Shown piece after piece: positions 1-7,393 of a stretch of 25,316 bases of DNA. A program made the translations under genes and the position numbers. The DNA lies in assembly GCA_023664325.1 (NCBI GenBank), contig JAMPFS010000042.1, positions 1 through 25,316 of the forward strand, read 5' to 3'. Position 1 is the first letter of the stretch; each line of letters opens with the position of its first letter. Below the pieces are notes generated by a model that saw only the letters and a list, made by a program, of their open reading frames with translations, made no database searches and was not told where the DNA came from. The stretch comes from Clostridium sp. (GTDB lineage: Bacteria; Bacillota; Clostridia; Lachnospirales; Lachnospiraceae).

Positions 1-1
1 C

Positions 2-41
2 GCCTCTTCTGTTTCGCAGACAGGAGAGGCATTATTTTTTG
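2..41 (+). terminator. Rho-independent terminator of a gene left of the window
   Basis: An inverted repeat has outer arms GCCTCT and AGAGGC plus an inner TCTGT/ACAGG pairing around a TTTCGCAG loop. It is followed on the plus strand by ATTATTTTTT. The orientation fits a plus-strand transcript entering from the left edge, convergent with the minus-strand genes here. Confidence 0.7.
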
Positions 42-189
42 TGCTTGTTCCTCTTTTATCTTTAATATCGATTACCAAGTCATCACAAAATTGCCCTATA
101 ATTTGTCAGTTTCACCACTGTAAAAAATGATCACTGCATTTTTACCTGCTACATAATTTCTTTGCTGTCATCTTATATCTCTTCCCTAT

Positions 190-336
190 TTAAAAATCCA
201 TTACTGCCTTTCCATTTAATTCATTTAAAAAGGCTTTTCGTTCAATAACCTTCAATTCATTAAACGCTGATGTCATTTCTTTAACACCATCAAATTTTCC
301 ACCCTGAAATTTAAGAAAAATTTCTTGCAAATTCAT
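190..336 (-). CDS. Small hypothetical protein, 48 aa
   Basis: This short reading frame starts with ATG directly after the TAA of the SMI1/KNR4 gene (stop 337-339, start 334-336). An AAAGGAG ribosome binding site lies inside the end of that gene, so the two are probably translationally coupled. The product starts MNLQEIFLKFQGGKF and ends NELNGKAVMDF. It has no membrane segment and no motif I recognise. The C-terminal GKAV-x-DF resembles the end of the 127-aa protein two genes upstream (GKAVADF), which may mean a shared origin or a truncated relative. Spacing, ribosome binding site and codon use support a real gene; function is unknown. Confidence 0.5.
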   Translation of the reverse strand: MNLQEIFLKFQGGKFDGVKEMTSAFNELKVIERKAFLNELNGKAVMDF

Positions 337-840
337 TTATCTAATCTCTCCTTTATTCTTTCTTATTTCTTCTAATTCTGCCATCATCGCTCTGATTTTA
401 TCTTCGGTAAATTTTATTTTGGGTGCTTCTCCTTTTATACTTTTCTTTATTCCATATAAAATCATCATAAATTCATCATAAGTTCTATTCACTTTCCCTT
501 CAAAATATGTAATGTACTTTCCTGTACTTTTAGAAAAGCAAAGAACTTCTCCATCACCCACCACATAACCAATAAGCACATAGTCATCTGGAAGAAAGTC
601 AGGCTGTTTTGTTTCCGGAAAAACAAGTGAAGCAATATTTGAACATATTTGACAATTTCCTGTCAATTTCAGCCATTGTCTATAATCTTCTGGAATCTGA
701 ATCCCTGTTTCCCTTTCCCACTCTAATATCTCCTCTTCCGTTGCCGGCTCCAAAAAATAAGATGCACGCTCGCCATATTCTTCAACCTTTTCCTCACACA
801 GCTTTACAATTTCATCAAATTCATTTTTTATGGTATTCAT
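337..840 (-). CDS. SMI1/KNR4 (SUKH) family protein
   Basis: The 167-aa soluble protein shows the SUKH signature: a helical N-terminus, then residues 33-62 with an A-T-E-E-E-I-x-x-W-E pattern, G-x-x-I-P-E-D-Y-R-x-W-L and a following T-G. Strands rich in V, I and Y come next (VLIGYVVGDGEVLCF), and the tail is charged and helical. SUKH proteins are known mainly as immunity proteins that neutralise polymorphic or contact-dependent toxins. The start ATG has AAAGGAGC seven bases upstream. It lies in a minus-strand run of small accessory genes with no toxin gene visible here, so it may be an orphan immunity gene. The family call is good; the toxin partner is unknown. Confidence 0.8.
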   Translation of the reverse strand: MNTIKNEFDEIVKLCEEKVEEYGERASYFLEPATEEEILEWERETGIQIPEDYRQWLKLTGNCQICSNIASLVFPETKQPDFLPDDYVLIGYVVGDGEVLCFSKSTGKYITYFEGKVNRTYDEFMMILYGIKKSIKGEAPKIKFTEDKIRAMMAELEEIRKNKGEIR

Positions 841-894
841 AATAATGCTCCTTTGTTTATTTTTGCTATTTAATTCATCTTTAAAATCTTTGCT

Positions 895-1278
895 TTAAAA
901 ATCTGCTACTGCTTTCCCCGGATCAAGAATATTTACCGGACTTCCAAAACACCCGTATGCCATTACTGCCTTTCGCAATTCCGAAAGCAAATCTTCCCGA
1001 TTTAAATCCTCCGGTATAAAAATTCTTGTTATTTTCCATTTTCTTATGTCGGAGTCAATAAATTCGCTTCCATTTAAAATCATATCAATCACTCTGCCCT
1101 TATATACAAAAGCAAAATACTCATCTATGGGATTATCCCTATCAGTATGATAATTAAACAATATATAATCTTTCTCCTTGTCTATTGTCCATCTACTAAC
1201 CGTATGCTCTTTGCTATATCCGGGTATCAAAAAACTTCTTTCCTCTCCCTCTGGTACAAATTCGTTAATATAAGCCAT
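895..1278 (-). CDS. Hypothetical protein, 127 aa, possibly immunity-like
   Basis: This is a soluble, acidic alpha/beta protein with no signal peptide or membrane segment. Visible features are an N-terminal FVPEGEERSFLIPGY segment, a W-x-I-D-x-E-K stretch, a strand pair around EYFAFVYKGRVIDMIL, then a W-K-I-x-R-I-x-I-P-E-D-L motif and a helical L-x-x-L-R-K-A-V-x-A-Y-G region. It ends with GKAVADF. I do not recognise a named family. Size, composition and position beside a SUKH gene are what one sees in clusters of immunity proteins, which is inference only. A purine-rich GAGGGGAGAGAAG lies upstream of the ATG. Confidence 0.65.
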   Translation of the reverse strand: MAYINEFVPEGEERSFLIPGYSKEHTVSRWTIDKEKDYILFNYHTDRDNPIDEYFAFVYKGRVIDMILNGSEFIDSDIRKWKITRIFIPEDLNREDLLSELRKAVMAYGCFGSPVNILDPGKAVADF

Positions 1279-1345
1279 TGTTCTTCTCTCCCCTCTTTAC
1301 ATTTTTCTATCATCTCATAACTCTATTAAAAATCTGTACCATGCC

Positions 1346-1885
1346 TCAACTTATCGTATCCGGTTTAAAACCTAACAGCCGGATTCCATTGCGTTTTTCA
1401 ACTGCCAATACATCCACCAGTTCTCCTGCCCGAATGCTATATTTATTTTTATCAAATGCCTCCCCCCTGCATACAGCAGTCCGATATTCACAGCTTTCAA
1501 AATCATAATAAATGATACCTGATGTCATGCCACGATATGGTATAACATTCTTAACATATCCTTTTATTACAAACACCTGCTTATACCGCTTCAAATTATA
1601 TTTATCACAAAAAAGCAGAATCAGCATTCCTATCAGGCAACAAAGGTAAAAGATAAAAACCAATAGAAATGTATCTATATTTCCAGTTGTCATCCATCTA
1701 ATTGCACTTGTTACTAATGTATAGCCAAATACCAAAGTAAGGACAATAAAGCCGCTTAATGCCTGTTTCTTTTTCTTTCCTCCATCCCTTTTTTCATTCT
1801 CTGTTAATGATCTTACATTTGACATGCTTTTTAACTGCTCTTTTACCTCTTGGCTTAATTCCTTTTCCCCTGCCATATAATCCAT
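1346..1885 (-). CDS. Two-TM membrane protein of unknown function
   Basis: The 179-aa protein has a charged cytoplasmic N-terminus (about 1-42, ending in a KKKK cluster). Two hydrophobic helices follow at about 44-65 and 73-95, separated by a short WMTTGN loop. A predicted beta-rich soluble domain covers about 104-179 and includes a DVLAVEKRNG stretch. The architecture resembles small membrane proteins with a C-terminal beta domain, such as those annotated DUF3592, but the similarity is too weak to assign. AAGGAG lies seven bases before the ATG. It belongs to the same minus-strand accessory run as the 127-aa and SUKH genes. Confidence 0.6.
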   Translation of the reverse strand: MDYMAGEKELSQEVKEQLKSMSNVRSLTENEKRDGGKKKKQALSGFIVLTLVFGYTLVTSAIRWMTTGNIDTFLLVFIFYLCCLIGMLILLFCDKYNLKRYKQVFVIKGYVKNVIPYRGMTSGIIYYDFESCEYRTAVCRGEAFDKNKYSIRAGELVDVLAVEKRNGIRLLGFKPDTIS

Positions 1886-1951
1886 TTGCTTACTCCTTCT
1901 ACAAATAAGTATACCTATTGTTGGATTGTCCTTTGCCGTATTACCATTTGC

Positions 1952-1980
1952 CTTTCTTTAAAAAAACTTTCTTTAAAAAA
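1952..1980. repeat. Short tandem repeat, 15 + 14 bp
   Basis: CTTTCTTTAAAAAAA is followed directly by CTTTCTTTAAAAAA. It lies in the 247-bp AT-rich gap between the Rpn-type nuclease and the two-TM protein. No further function is visible. Confidence 0.6.
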
Positions 1981-2077
1981 CACACAATATATGCACAATT
2001 CAATTGCAAGAAGATACCATCTTTTCGCAGTTTTCCCCTCTTTCCTGATTGCTCACATAATTTTTGTATACCAAACA

Positions 2078-2103
2078 GCAGCAATTCTCTTTAGAATTAC
2101 TGC
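2078..2103 (-). terminator. Hairpin downstream of the Rpn-type nuclease gene
   Basis: An 11-bp stem (GCAGTAATTCT and AGAATTGCTGC on the minus strand, one G-T wobble) closes an AAAG loop 30 bases after the stop of the nuclease gene. The following T tract is short (TGTTTGG), so it may be a weak terminator or an mRNA 3' end. Confidence 0.5.
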
Positions 2104-2132
2104 CTACTTTTCATGATTTATTTTGTAATAAC

Positions 2133-2930
2133 TTATGTCGGCTGCAATTCCTCATCAGCCAGTTTTTTTACTTCTTCCAGTGACAAGTCAGAACAATTTG
2201 CAATTTCATCTAATGATAATTTACCAGTTTCAAGCATCCTCAATGCAATTTCCCTTTTTTCATCTGTTATCATATCTTCCATTGCTTTACACATCGTCGA
2301 TAATCCCTCCTTATCTTCTTTATAGTATCTTGCAGCATCCGCAAGCACCGGATAATTCATATCCGAAGGATTGACACAGGAAAAATCATGCATCAGCTTT
2401 CCCAGCTCTGAGTTATCCTGATAGGATGCATTCACATATATTATATGGGAACCATCATCAAAAAATTCTCCTGCTTCCTGAATATACCGGTCGATATGGT
2501 AAATCGGCTTATTTTTCCCCATTACATCCGTTTCCGTTATAAAAATAACATACGTCTCTGCCAGATTCTCTACCTCCATGCCAGAAGGCAGAATGTCACT
2601 GTCAATAAGACTGCTGTTATACCTTGCCCGTTTTGCTCCTGCACCTTTCTCAGCACGCTGTATCTCAATATTGTACTTTTTCTTATGAGAATCAGTAGCA
2701 TAAATGTCGAGCCTGACTGACCTTCCTTTTATGTTTTTCATACTGTACTGCGTAATAGCCTTTTCAACCTGAATATCCATTTTCTCCAACACAATACGAA
2801 GTACCAGTTCCGTCGCTTCCTTATTTTCCTCAAAACATTTCGTCATAAAATCGTCATCTAACAAACGAAATCCCTTGATTCGCTGCAATATTGCTTCATG
2901 CTTTTGTTCTACGGTTTTTCTCTTTTCCAA
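2133..2930 (-). CDS. Rpn family PD-(D/E)XK nuclease / putative transposase
   Basis: The 265-aa protein opens with HEAILQRIKGFRLLDDDFMT, typical of the PDDEXK_2/Rpn family. The nuclease core is visible as V-R-L-D75 with E89-I-Q91 on the next strand (ExQ in place of ExK, normal in this family) and the conserved R-A-R-Y-N-S-S-L-I-D helix at about 101-110. The C-terminal helices end with an M-L-E-T-G-K-L-S-L-x-E-I segment common in these proteins. Rpn proteins are recombination-promoting endonucleases; many are solitary and mobile. The start is TTG, with GGTAGG about eight bases upstream and no in-frame ATG until residue 29. No terminal inverted repeats were found. Confidence 0.85.
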   Translation of the reverse strand: MEKRKTVEQKHEAILQRIKGFRLLDDDFMTKCFEENKEATELVLRIVLEKMDIQVEKAITQYSMKNIKGRSVRLDIYATDSHKKKYNIEIQRAEKGAGAKRARYNSSLIDSDILPSGMEVENLAETYVIFITETDVMGKNKPIYHIDRYIQEAGEFFDDGSHIIYVNASYQDNSELGKLMHDFSCVNPSDMNYPVLADAARYYKEDKEGLSTMCKAMEDMITDEKREIALRMLETGKLSLDEIANCSDLSLEEVKKLADEELQPT

Positions 2931-3111
2931 ATGGTTCGCCTACCTGCTTTTCTTTATGTTTTTATGCTATAATCGTAACATAGACCAACCTGCTTTTCAA
3001 CTGTTTTATTTTTGTTTGCAAACATAAATTATTTTATATAAGTTTTAAGATTTTAAACAACTCATCTCATCGTTTATCAATGTGAAATTCACCACGGTAC
3101 ATGCAGTCAAA

Positions 3112-3140
3112 CTAAGCATTTGCCTTCAGCAAATACTAAG
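3112..3140 (-). terminator. Imperfect hairpin after the histidine kinase gene
   Basis: Arms CTTAGTATTTGC and GCAAATGCTTAG (minus strand, 10 of 12 paired) enclose a five-base loop just past the kinase stop codon. No convincing T tract follows, so a terminator role is tentative. The surrounding 215-bp gap holds no gene I can support. Confidence 0.35.
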
Positions 3141-3145
3141 GTTAA

Positions 3146-4531
3146 CTAGTATAACCGGATACGCACGGTTGTCCCCGATGTGCCGTCACTGTCAAATTCC
3201 AGTGTGCTTCCATGGATCTCCGCAATCCGCTGCGACAATGCCAGTCCAATACCAGCACCATGCAGTTTTCTGGAACGTGATTTATCCACCATGTAAAATG
3301 CTTCCGTTATCCGCTTAAGCTCATCTGCCGGAATCCCTGTTCCGTTATCGGCAATCTCCATAACATAAAATCCAGATTCTGCTTTTCCATTCACTGCAAT
3401 ATGCTCCGCATTTGCCTTGATCGCATTGTCAATCAGATTTAAAAACAATGTCTTAAATAAATCATACTCTATTCTTATATACGCCTGTTCCGCATGGCCG
3501 TCAATGGTGACACCTTTTTCCTCTGCGAGATACCTTACATCCCCTATCAGTTCTTCTAACATCTGCCCCGCTTCCATTTCCTCCAAAAGAAAGTCCTGAT
3601 GATGGAATAAGGTCAGTTCCATCAGTTTATGCGCCAAAGCCTCCAAACGCATCCCTTCATTCCAGATATACCATGCCGCCTGTTTCTGCTCGTCCCTCGG
3701 TAAATCCTTCTGATAAATCCGGTCTGCATATCCGATAATGGAAGTTAGTGGTGTCTTAAGCTCATGCGCAAAATTTGCCACAAAATCTTCTTTCCTTCTG
3801 GCACTTTCGGAAAGCTCCTCCACCTTTTCCTCAACAGCAGCCGACATCCTGTTGAAATCTGCGGCAAGCTGACCGATTTCATCCTGGCCGGAAACGGCAA
3901 TCCGTTCTCCATAATTTCCGTCCGCTATCCGTTTTGCCGCTGCGGTCAACGCATTCACCGGTCTGGTAAAAAAAACAGATAAGCCAAGGCTTAGGCAAAA
4001 TCCGGTTACGACAACTGCCACATATACCCATAGGAACTTATTCTGAACCTGCTGCTGCAGCTCTAACGCATTTCCCACATCAATTCCTGTAATCAGATAC
4101 CACTTGGTATCGCCATACCGGATTTCTCCCGTCACCATGACATAGGTTCTGTTTTCCGCTGCCGCAAACTGATAGCTGGTCTGATCCGGCAGCGCCTGCA
4201 AAAGCAGCGGCTCTAATGCTATCGCTTTATCAAATTCATTATAAATTTCCTGATGGTCGCTGGCAAAAACTGCAGTGACGCCGCTCATCGCTTCTTTCAC
4301 GGCACTGACATCATATAATCCTTCAGTAATATCGCCGTGCCAGTATTCCCCTCTCGTAATCAGTTCCGACTGAATCACAAATTTATTGTACTGATACTGC
4401 TCGAATGCTGCCTGAATCTCCCGCTCCATTGCATTCTGATAAAAAAAGGAGAGCAGAATATAACCGCCCGCCAGAAAAATCACACTAAATGACAACATAA
4501 TACTGCAAAAGATCTTGATACCCAGCTTCAT
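3146..4531 (-). CDS. Sensor histidine kinase (HAMP, HisKA, HATPase_c)
   Basis: The 461-aa membrane sensor has TM1 at about 7-30, an extracytoplasmic domain at about 31-165, TM2 at about 166-188 and HAMP at about 188-240. A HisKA domain has phospho-acceptor H256 in NFAHELKTPLTSIIGYA. The ATPase domain carries the N box (N365 to N369), G1 box DNGTGIP (395-401) and G2 box GAGIGL (425-430). It should phosphorylate the response regulator encoded just upstream. The start ATG lies one base after the regulator's TAG stop, with its GGAGGG inside the regulator gene, so the pair is co-translated. The ligand is unknown; the neighbouring GH25 muramidase suggests a cell-envelope signal (inference). Confidence 0.93.
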   Translation of the reverse strand: MKLGIKIFCSIMLSFSVIFLAGGYILLSFFYQNAMEREIQAAFEQYQYNKFVIQSELITRGEYWHGDITEGLYDVSAVKEAMSGVTAVFASDHQEIYNEFDKAIALEPLLLQALPDQTSYQFAAAENRTYVMVTGEIRYGDTKWYLITGIDVGNALELQQQVQNKFLWVYVAVVVTGFCLSLGLSVFFTRPVNALTAAAKRIADGNYGERIAVSGQDEIGQLAADFNRMSAAVEEKVEELSESARRKEDFVANFAHELKTPLTSIIGYADRIYQKDLPRDEQKQAAWYIWNEGMRLEALAHKLMELTLFHHQDFLLEEMEAGQMLEELIGDVRYLAEEKGVTIDGHAEQAYIRIEYDLFKTLFLNLIDNAIKANAEHIAVNGKAESGFYVMEIADNGTGIPADELKRITEAFYMVDKSRSRKLHGAGIGLALSQRIAEIHGSTLEFDSDGTSGTTVRIRLY

Positions 4532-4532
4532 C

Positions 4533-5189
4533 CTATCCCTCCAAACGATATCCTACACGGAATACCGTCCTGATATACTTATCCCAGCCTAACTTTTTCC
4601 TTAGTCTTTGTATGTGGGTATCCAACGTTCTGGTATCCCCCATAAAGGGTTCTTTCCACACCTTTTCATACAATTTGTCACGGTACTGCACGATATTCTT
4701 ATTTTGTATCAGTTCCACGAGTACATCAAATTCCTTCATCGTCAGTTCAATCTCTGTGTTTTCCTTTAAAACCTTTCTGGATTCCAAATCCACTATGACA
4801 TCTGCAAAAGCGAGCTGGTTCATGCTTTTCCCGCACCTGCGGAGCACGGCTGCCACCCGGGCAATCACTTCTTTGCTCTGAAACGGTTTTACAATATAAT
4901 CATCTGCCCCCATATCAAGCCCCTGTATGCGTTCCTCTAATGCTCCTTTTGCTGTCAAAAAGATAACAGGGATTCCCATTGGCTTGATATATTCCAGCAA
5001 TTCATAACCATTTATTTCCGGCAGCATAATATCCAGCAGTACCAGATCAAAATCGGTCTTTTCTTCCAGTATATCCGCCGCACACATTCCGTCATATGCG
5101 CACATACAGCCATATCCTGCATCCTTTAACTCTACATATATCAAGTGGGCAATCGCCTCATCGTCCTCTACAATTAAAATATTGTACAT
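4533..5189 (-). CDS. OmpR-family response regulator
   Basis: The 218-aa protein has a receiver domain with acidic pocket E8-D9-D10, phospho-acceptor D53 (LVLLDIMLP), T78 and K100 (YIVKPF). A C-terminal winged-helix DNA-binding domain follows, with ELTMKEFDVL, a DTRTLDTHIQRLRKKLG recognition region and a FRVGYRLEG end. The chosen start is the ATG giving MYNILIVEDDE, with GAGGAG eight bases upstream; a GTG five codons earlier overlaps that ribosome binding site and is rejected. It partners with the kinase gene one base downstream. Tandem 11-bp repeats at its own promoter suggest autoregulation. Confidence 0.93.
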   Translation of the reverse strand: MYNILIVEDDEAIAHLIYVELKDAGYGCMCAYDGMCAADILEEKTDFDLVLLDIMLPEINGYELLEYIKPMGIPVIFLTAKGALEERIQGLDMGADDYIVKPFQSKEVIARVAAVLRRCGKSMNQLAFADVIVDLESRKVLKENTEIELTMKEFDVLVELIQNKNIVQYRDKLYEKVWKEPFMGDTRTLDTHIQRLRKKLGWDKYIRTVFRVGYRLEG

Positions 5190-5256
5190 TTTCTCACTCC
5201 TCACATTTCAAGTGATAAATCATTATGTACCGTAGAAATCCCTAATACGTTGTGAC

Positions 5257-5308
5257 TTATATATACCACCCACTTGTGTCATAGTTGTGTCATGATTGTT
5301 GTTGTCAT
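5257..5308 (-). promoter_or_regulatory. Probable response-regulator boxes and -10 of the two-component operon
   Basis: On the minus strand, ATGACACAACT (5283-5293) and ATGACACAAGT (5272-5282) are adjacent 11-bp direct repeats. A third partial copy, ATGACAACAAC, covers 5298-5308. Six bases after the last repeat comes TATATATAA (5257-5265), a likely -10. Eleven-base tandem half-sites overlapping the -35 region are typical of OmpR/PhoB-type activators, and the downstream gene encodes one. Confidence 0.55.
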
Positions 5309-6441
5309 TTACCCTTATACCACACATTGAAATCCACGTCCGTATTAATCCCTGCAATTCTTCCCGTATTCCCTTGCTGCCACATATAATACTCGCCTGC
5401 ATAGGCTGTTTGCGCTGTATAGTTTGCAAGCCATACCAAATGTTTGCTTTCATTCGTCCAAACATTTTCCAGAAAATTCTGGCTGCTGTACAGACATGCC
5501 TCATATCCATAGGCTTCCACTTCGTTACAAAACGTTTCAAAACATACATTGATATCATGCAGATTCATTCCATATTTCTGAAATCCGCTAAAATCCTCCC
5601 AGTCGTATGCAATCGGAAAATCCAATGTTTCTCCATCTATAATCTCCATCATATATGCTACATTTGACTTTATTTCCTCTATGCTGTTTTCTTCCGCATG
5701 CCAGTATATGCCAACTTTTAGTCCCGCTGCTTTCGCATTCCGGATATTGGTTTTATAATATCTGTCCTCATACTGGCTGCCATCATCATATCCGCCAATC
5801 CGGATGATAACAAAATCACATCCCGCATTCTTCACCTGCTCAAAATCAATATCCTCCTGCCATCTGGAAACATCAATTCCAAGAACCGTATCCTCGTTCT
5901 TATAATTTGCAGTAAATGTTTCAAACGTTTCCTTCTCTCCCCCGGAATAAGACGTAATTTCTGATACCACATTGACATTCATAGATTCTGTGGTCGAATG
6001 TCCTGCTGCATCCGTGAGTGTCAGGGTAAGAGGATAAGTTCCTATCACTGATGTATCCACCCCGCCTTCTACGGTAAGTTCCGGCGCCCGATCGACATCA
6101 TCTCCATATCCAACATAATCATGTACATCAAAGGCTGCTCCCAACTTAACCTGTGGATTCTTTGTAAAAGTAAGAAATATGGGGGCTGCCACATCTTCTG
6201 CTTTCCACTCCTCGGTCATCATTTCCGTTACTTCCTCAGTCGTCATTTCCGTTGTAAGCTCTGTTGTCGGTGCCGTTGTCTGCTCTGTAATTTTCTCTGT
6301 TGTCTCTGCCGTTGTCACCGCTGCTGCACTATCCTGTTCTCCACCGCTATCAGACAATATTGCGCCGGTAATCCGAACAATGCCTGCCAAAAGAACAACA
6401 GACAAAACAATCACTATAGTTGTTACCACCTTTTCCTTCAT
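5305..6441 (-). CDS. Membrane-anchored GH25 muramidase (lysozyme)
   Basis: The 378-aa protein should cleave the MurNAc-GlcNAc bond of peptidoglycan outside the membrane. Residues 5-28 form an uncleaved-looking membrane anchor. Residues 40-80 are a Thr/Glu-rich linker built from TTE-type repeats. Residues 85-160 form an Ig-like/DUF5011-type domain ending ATESMNVNVVS-like, and 183-378 form the GH25 barrel. Catalytic residues are visible as GID190VS and YDWE282. The start is the ATG giving MKEKVVTTIV; an ATG 14 codons earlier has no close ribosome binding site. GGAGGA lies about 13 bases upstream, which is long. It sits between the DUF3800 gene and the two-component genes on the same strand. Wall remodelling under control of that system is plausible but unproven. 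Confidence 0.9.
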   Translation of the reverse strand: MKEKVVTTIVIVLSVVLLAGIVRITGAILSDSGGEQDSAAAVTTAETTEKITEQTTAPTTELTTEMTTEEVTEMMTEEWKAEDVAAPIFLTFTKNPQVKLGAAFDVHDYVGYGDDVDRAPELTVEGGVDTSVIGTYPLTLTLTDAAGHSTTESMNVNVVSEITSYSGGEKETFETFTANYKNEDTVLGIDVSRWQEDIDFEQVKNAGCDFVIIRIGGYDDGSQYEDRYYKTNIRNAKAAGLKVGIYWHAEENSIEEIKSNVAYMMEIIDGETLDFPIAYDWEDFSGFQKYGMNLHDINVCFETFCNEVEAYGYEACLYSSQNFLENVWTNESKHLVWLANYTAQTAYAGEYYMWQQGNTGRIAGINTDVDFNVWYKGK

Positions 6442-6504
6442 TGTGTACTTTAATCCTCCGCTCAACACTTTTATTAATATCATCTATTTTTTAGAAGTAC
6501 CTGT

Positions 6505-7179
6505 TCATAATCTCTTTTTTTCAACACTTTTCAAAAAAGTTTTCTTTAACTCTTGTGGTTTATAAAAGAATTTTTCTTCCGATTTACTCAATCGTTTCTC
6601 ATCTCTCTTAATTTTTAGCAATTCCATAGTGCAAATAAAATCTGCCGCCTGTAATAGCCGATATTTCTGTGGTTCTGCTTTTCTAAATTCTACATTGAAA
6701 AATTGTATTGAAAATACTGCATTTAGGATTGTGCTAAGTTCAACCTGTCCATTATCATAGTAAACAATAACCTTTTCAAAATCCGAAAAAAATTCAATAT
6801 GTTCGCCTATCGCTCGATTGATTGCCTTTGCCAATTTACCGGACAAGGCAATTTTATCTGATGCTTCTTTTCTGTCTACTACAACTGTCAAATAGGAAAT
6901 GGGACAGCTATTCACAAAATTAAGCATCTTATATAGCAACTTTCTTCGCTCATCTATAGAATATCTTTGAAATACTTCCTCGCGCCGAATTACCGGACCT
7001 GCATGTATGTATTCCACATCAAACCCTGAACTACGAACACTTTCTTCTAATTTTAAAACCTGTTCTTCTATACTATTGTCTTGATTATGAAAAACAAATG
7101 TTACCAAGTAGTATGCCGGTCGCTCCCTTACTTCCCCAAAATCTCCTGACTCATCAATAAATATACTCAGTTCTTTCAT
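6505..7179 (-). CDS. DUF3800 domain protein
   Basis: The soluble protein of about 224 aa matches DUF3800 by its N-terminal strand with F-I-D-E-S-G-D, a Y-I-H-A-G segment near residue 58, VIVYYDNGQ near 138-146, and L-L-Q-A-A-D-F-I-C near 177-185. The acidic residues D10, D142 and D181 are arranged as in RNase H-like folds, so nuclease activity is possible; this is inference, as the family is uncharacterised. Two consecutive ATG codons occur. The second (7179) sits six bases from AAAGGAAG and is preferred; starting at 7182 adds one Met. It lies just downstream of a strong terminator and candidate small RNA. Members are often found near phage or defence genes; none is evident here. Confidence 0.8.
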   Translation of the reverse strand: MKELSIFIDESGDFGEVRERPAYYLVTFVFHNQDNSIEEQVLKLEESVRSSGFDVEYIHAGPVIRREEVFQRYSIDERRKLLYKMLNFVNSCPISYLTVVVDRKEASDKIALSGKLAKAINRAIGEHIEFFSDFEKVIVYYDNGQVELSTILNAVFSIQFFNVEFRKAEPQKYRLLQAADFICTMELLKIKRDEKRLSKSEEKFFYKPQELKKTFLKSVEKKRL

Positions 7180-7195
7180 CATTATCTTCCTTTGT

Positions 7196-7300
7196 ATAAA
7201 AAATGGCGGGAAATTCTTCCCGCCTACGGTGGTCCAAAGAGCCTATGCCCAGACCAAAACTGTAACTCGTTACAGTTTTATTCTATTCAAAGCGTACCAT
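7196..7300 (-). ncRNA. Candidate small RNA or attenuated leader (unknown family)
   Basis: Reading the minus strand there are three consecutive hairpins. The first is a perfect 11-bp inverted repeat with a two-base loop (arms AAAACTGTAAC/GTTACAGTTTT, 7256-7279). The second is TGGTC...GACCA enclosing GGGC-ATAG-GCTC (about 7230-7257). The third is the strong terminator (7198-7224). A TTGACA with upstream tandem repeats lies just before it. Three ordered stems ending in a terminator with no reading frame is the layout of a small RNA or riboswitch-like leader. No known family was matched from memory, and the transcription start is not defined. Confidence 0.45.
7198..7224 (-). terminator. Strong rho-independent terminator
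   Basis: A perfect 8-bp stem, GGCGGGAA/TTCCCGCC with a GAAT loop on the minus strand, is followed by ATTTTTTATAC. It ends just 13 bases before the AAAGGAAG site of the DUF3800 gene. It could therefore terminate the upstream transcript or act as an attenuator. Confidence 0.85.
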
Positions 7301-7330
7301 ATCTATACATAATTTGCAAGTACTTTTTAG

Positions 7331-7356
7331 TGTCAACTTAGCGTTAACTTAGCGTT
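7331..7356 (-). promoter_or_regulatory. -35 hexamer with adjoining 11-bp direct repeats
   Basis: On the minus strand AACGCTAAGTT occurs twice in perfect tandem (7346-7356 and 7335-7345) and runs into a consensus TTGACA (7331-7336). No good -10 is seen at 17 bases; TATGTA lies at 19. A regulated promoter is likely, with the repeats as activator half-sites. Confidence 0.45.
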
Positions 7357-7393
7357 ACTTTCCCCATTTCCTTCCCCATATCCGTAAACACAT

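Noticed and set aside
31..180. Open minus-strand stretch running off the left edge (reading DDLVIDIKDKRG...)
   Set aside because: No start codon or ribosome binding site, and the frame passes through the terminator hairpin at 2-30.
2133..2930. Complete insertion sequence around the Rpn-type nuclease
   Set aside because: No terminal inverted repeats or target duplications were found in the flanking gaps.
6179..6565. 128-aa plus-strand Val/Ser-rich frame
   Set aside because: It is the antisense of the Thr/Glu repeat linker of the GH25 protein, so the repetitive hydrophobic translation is an artefact.
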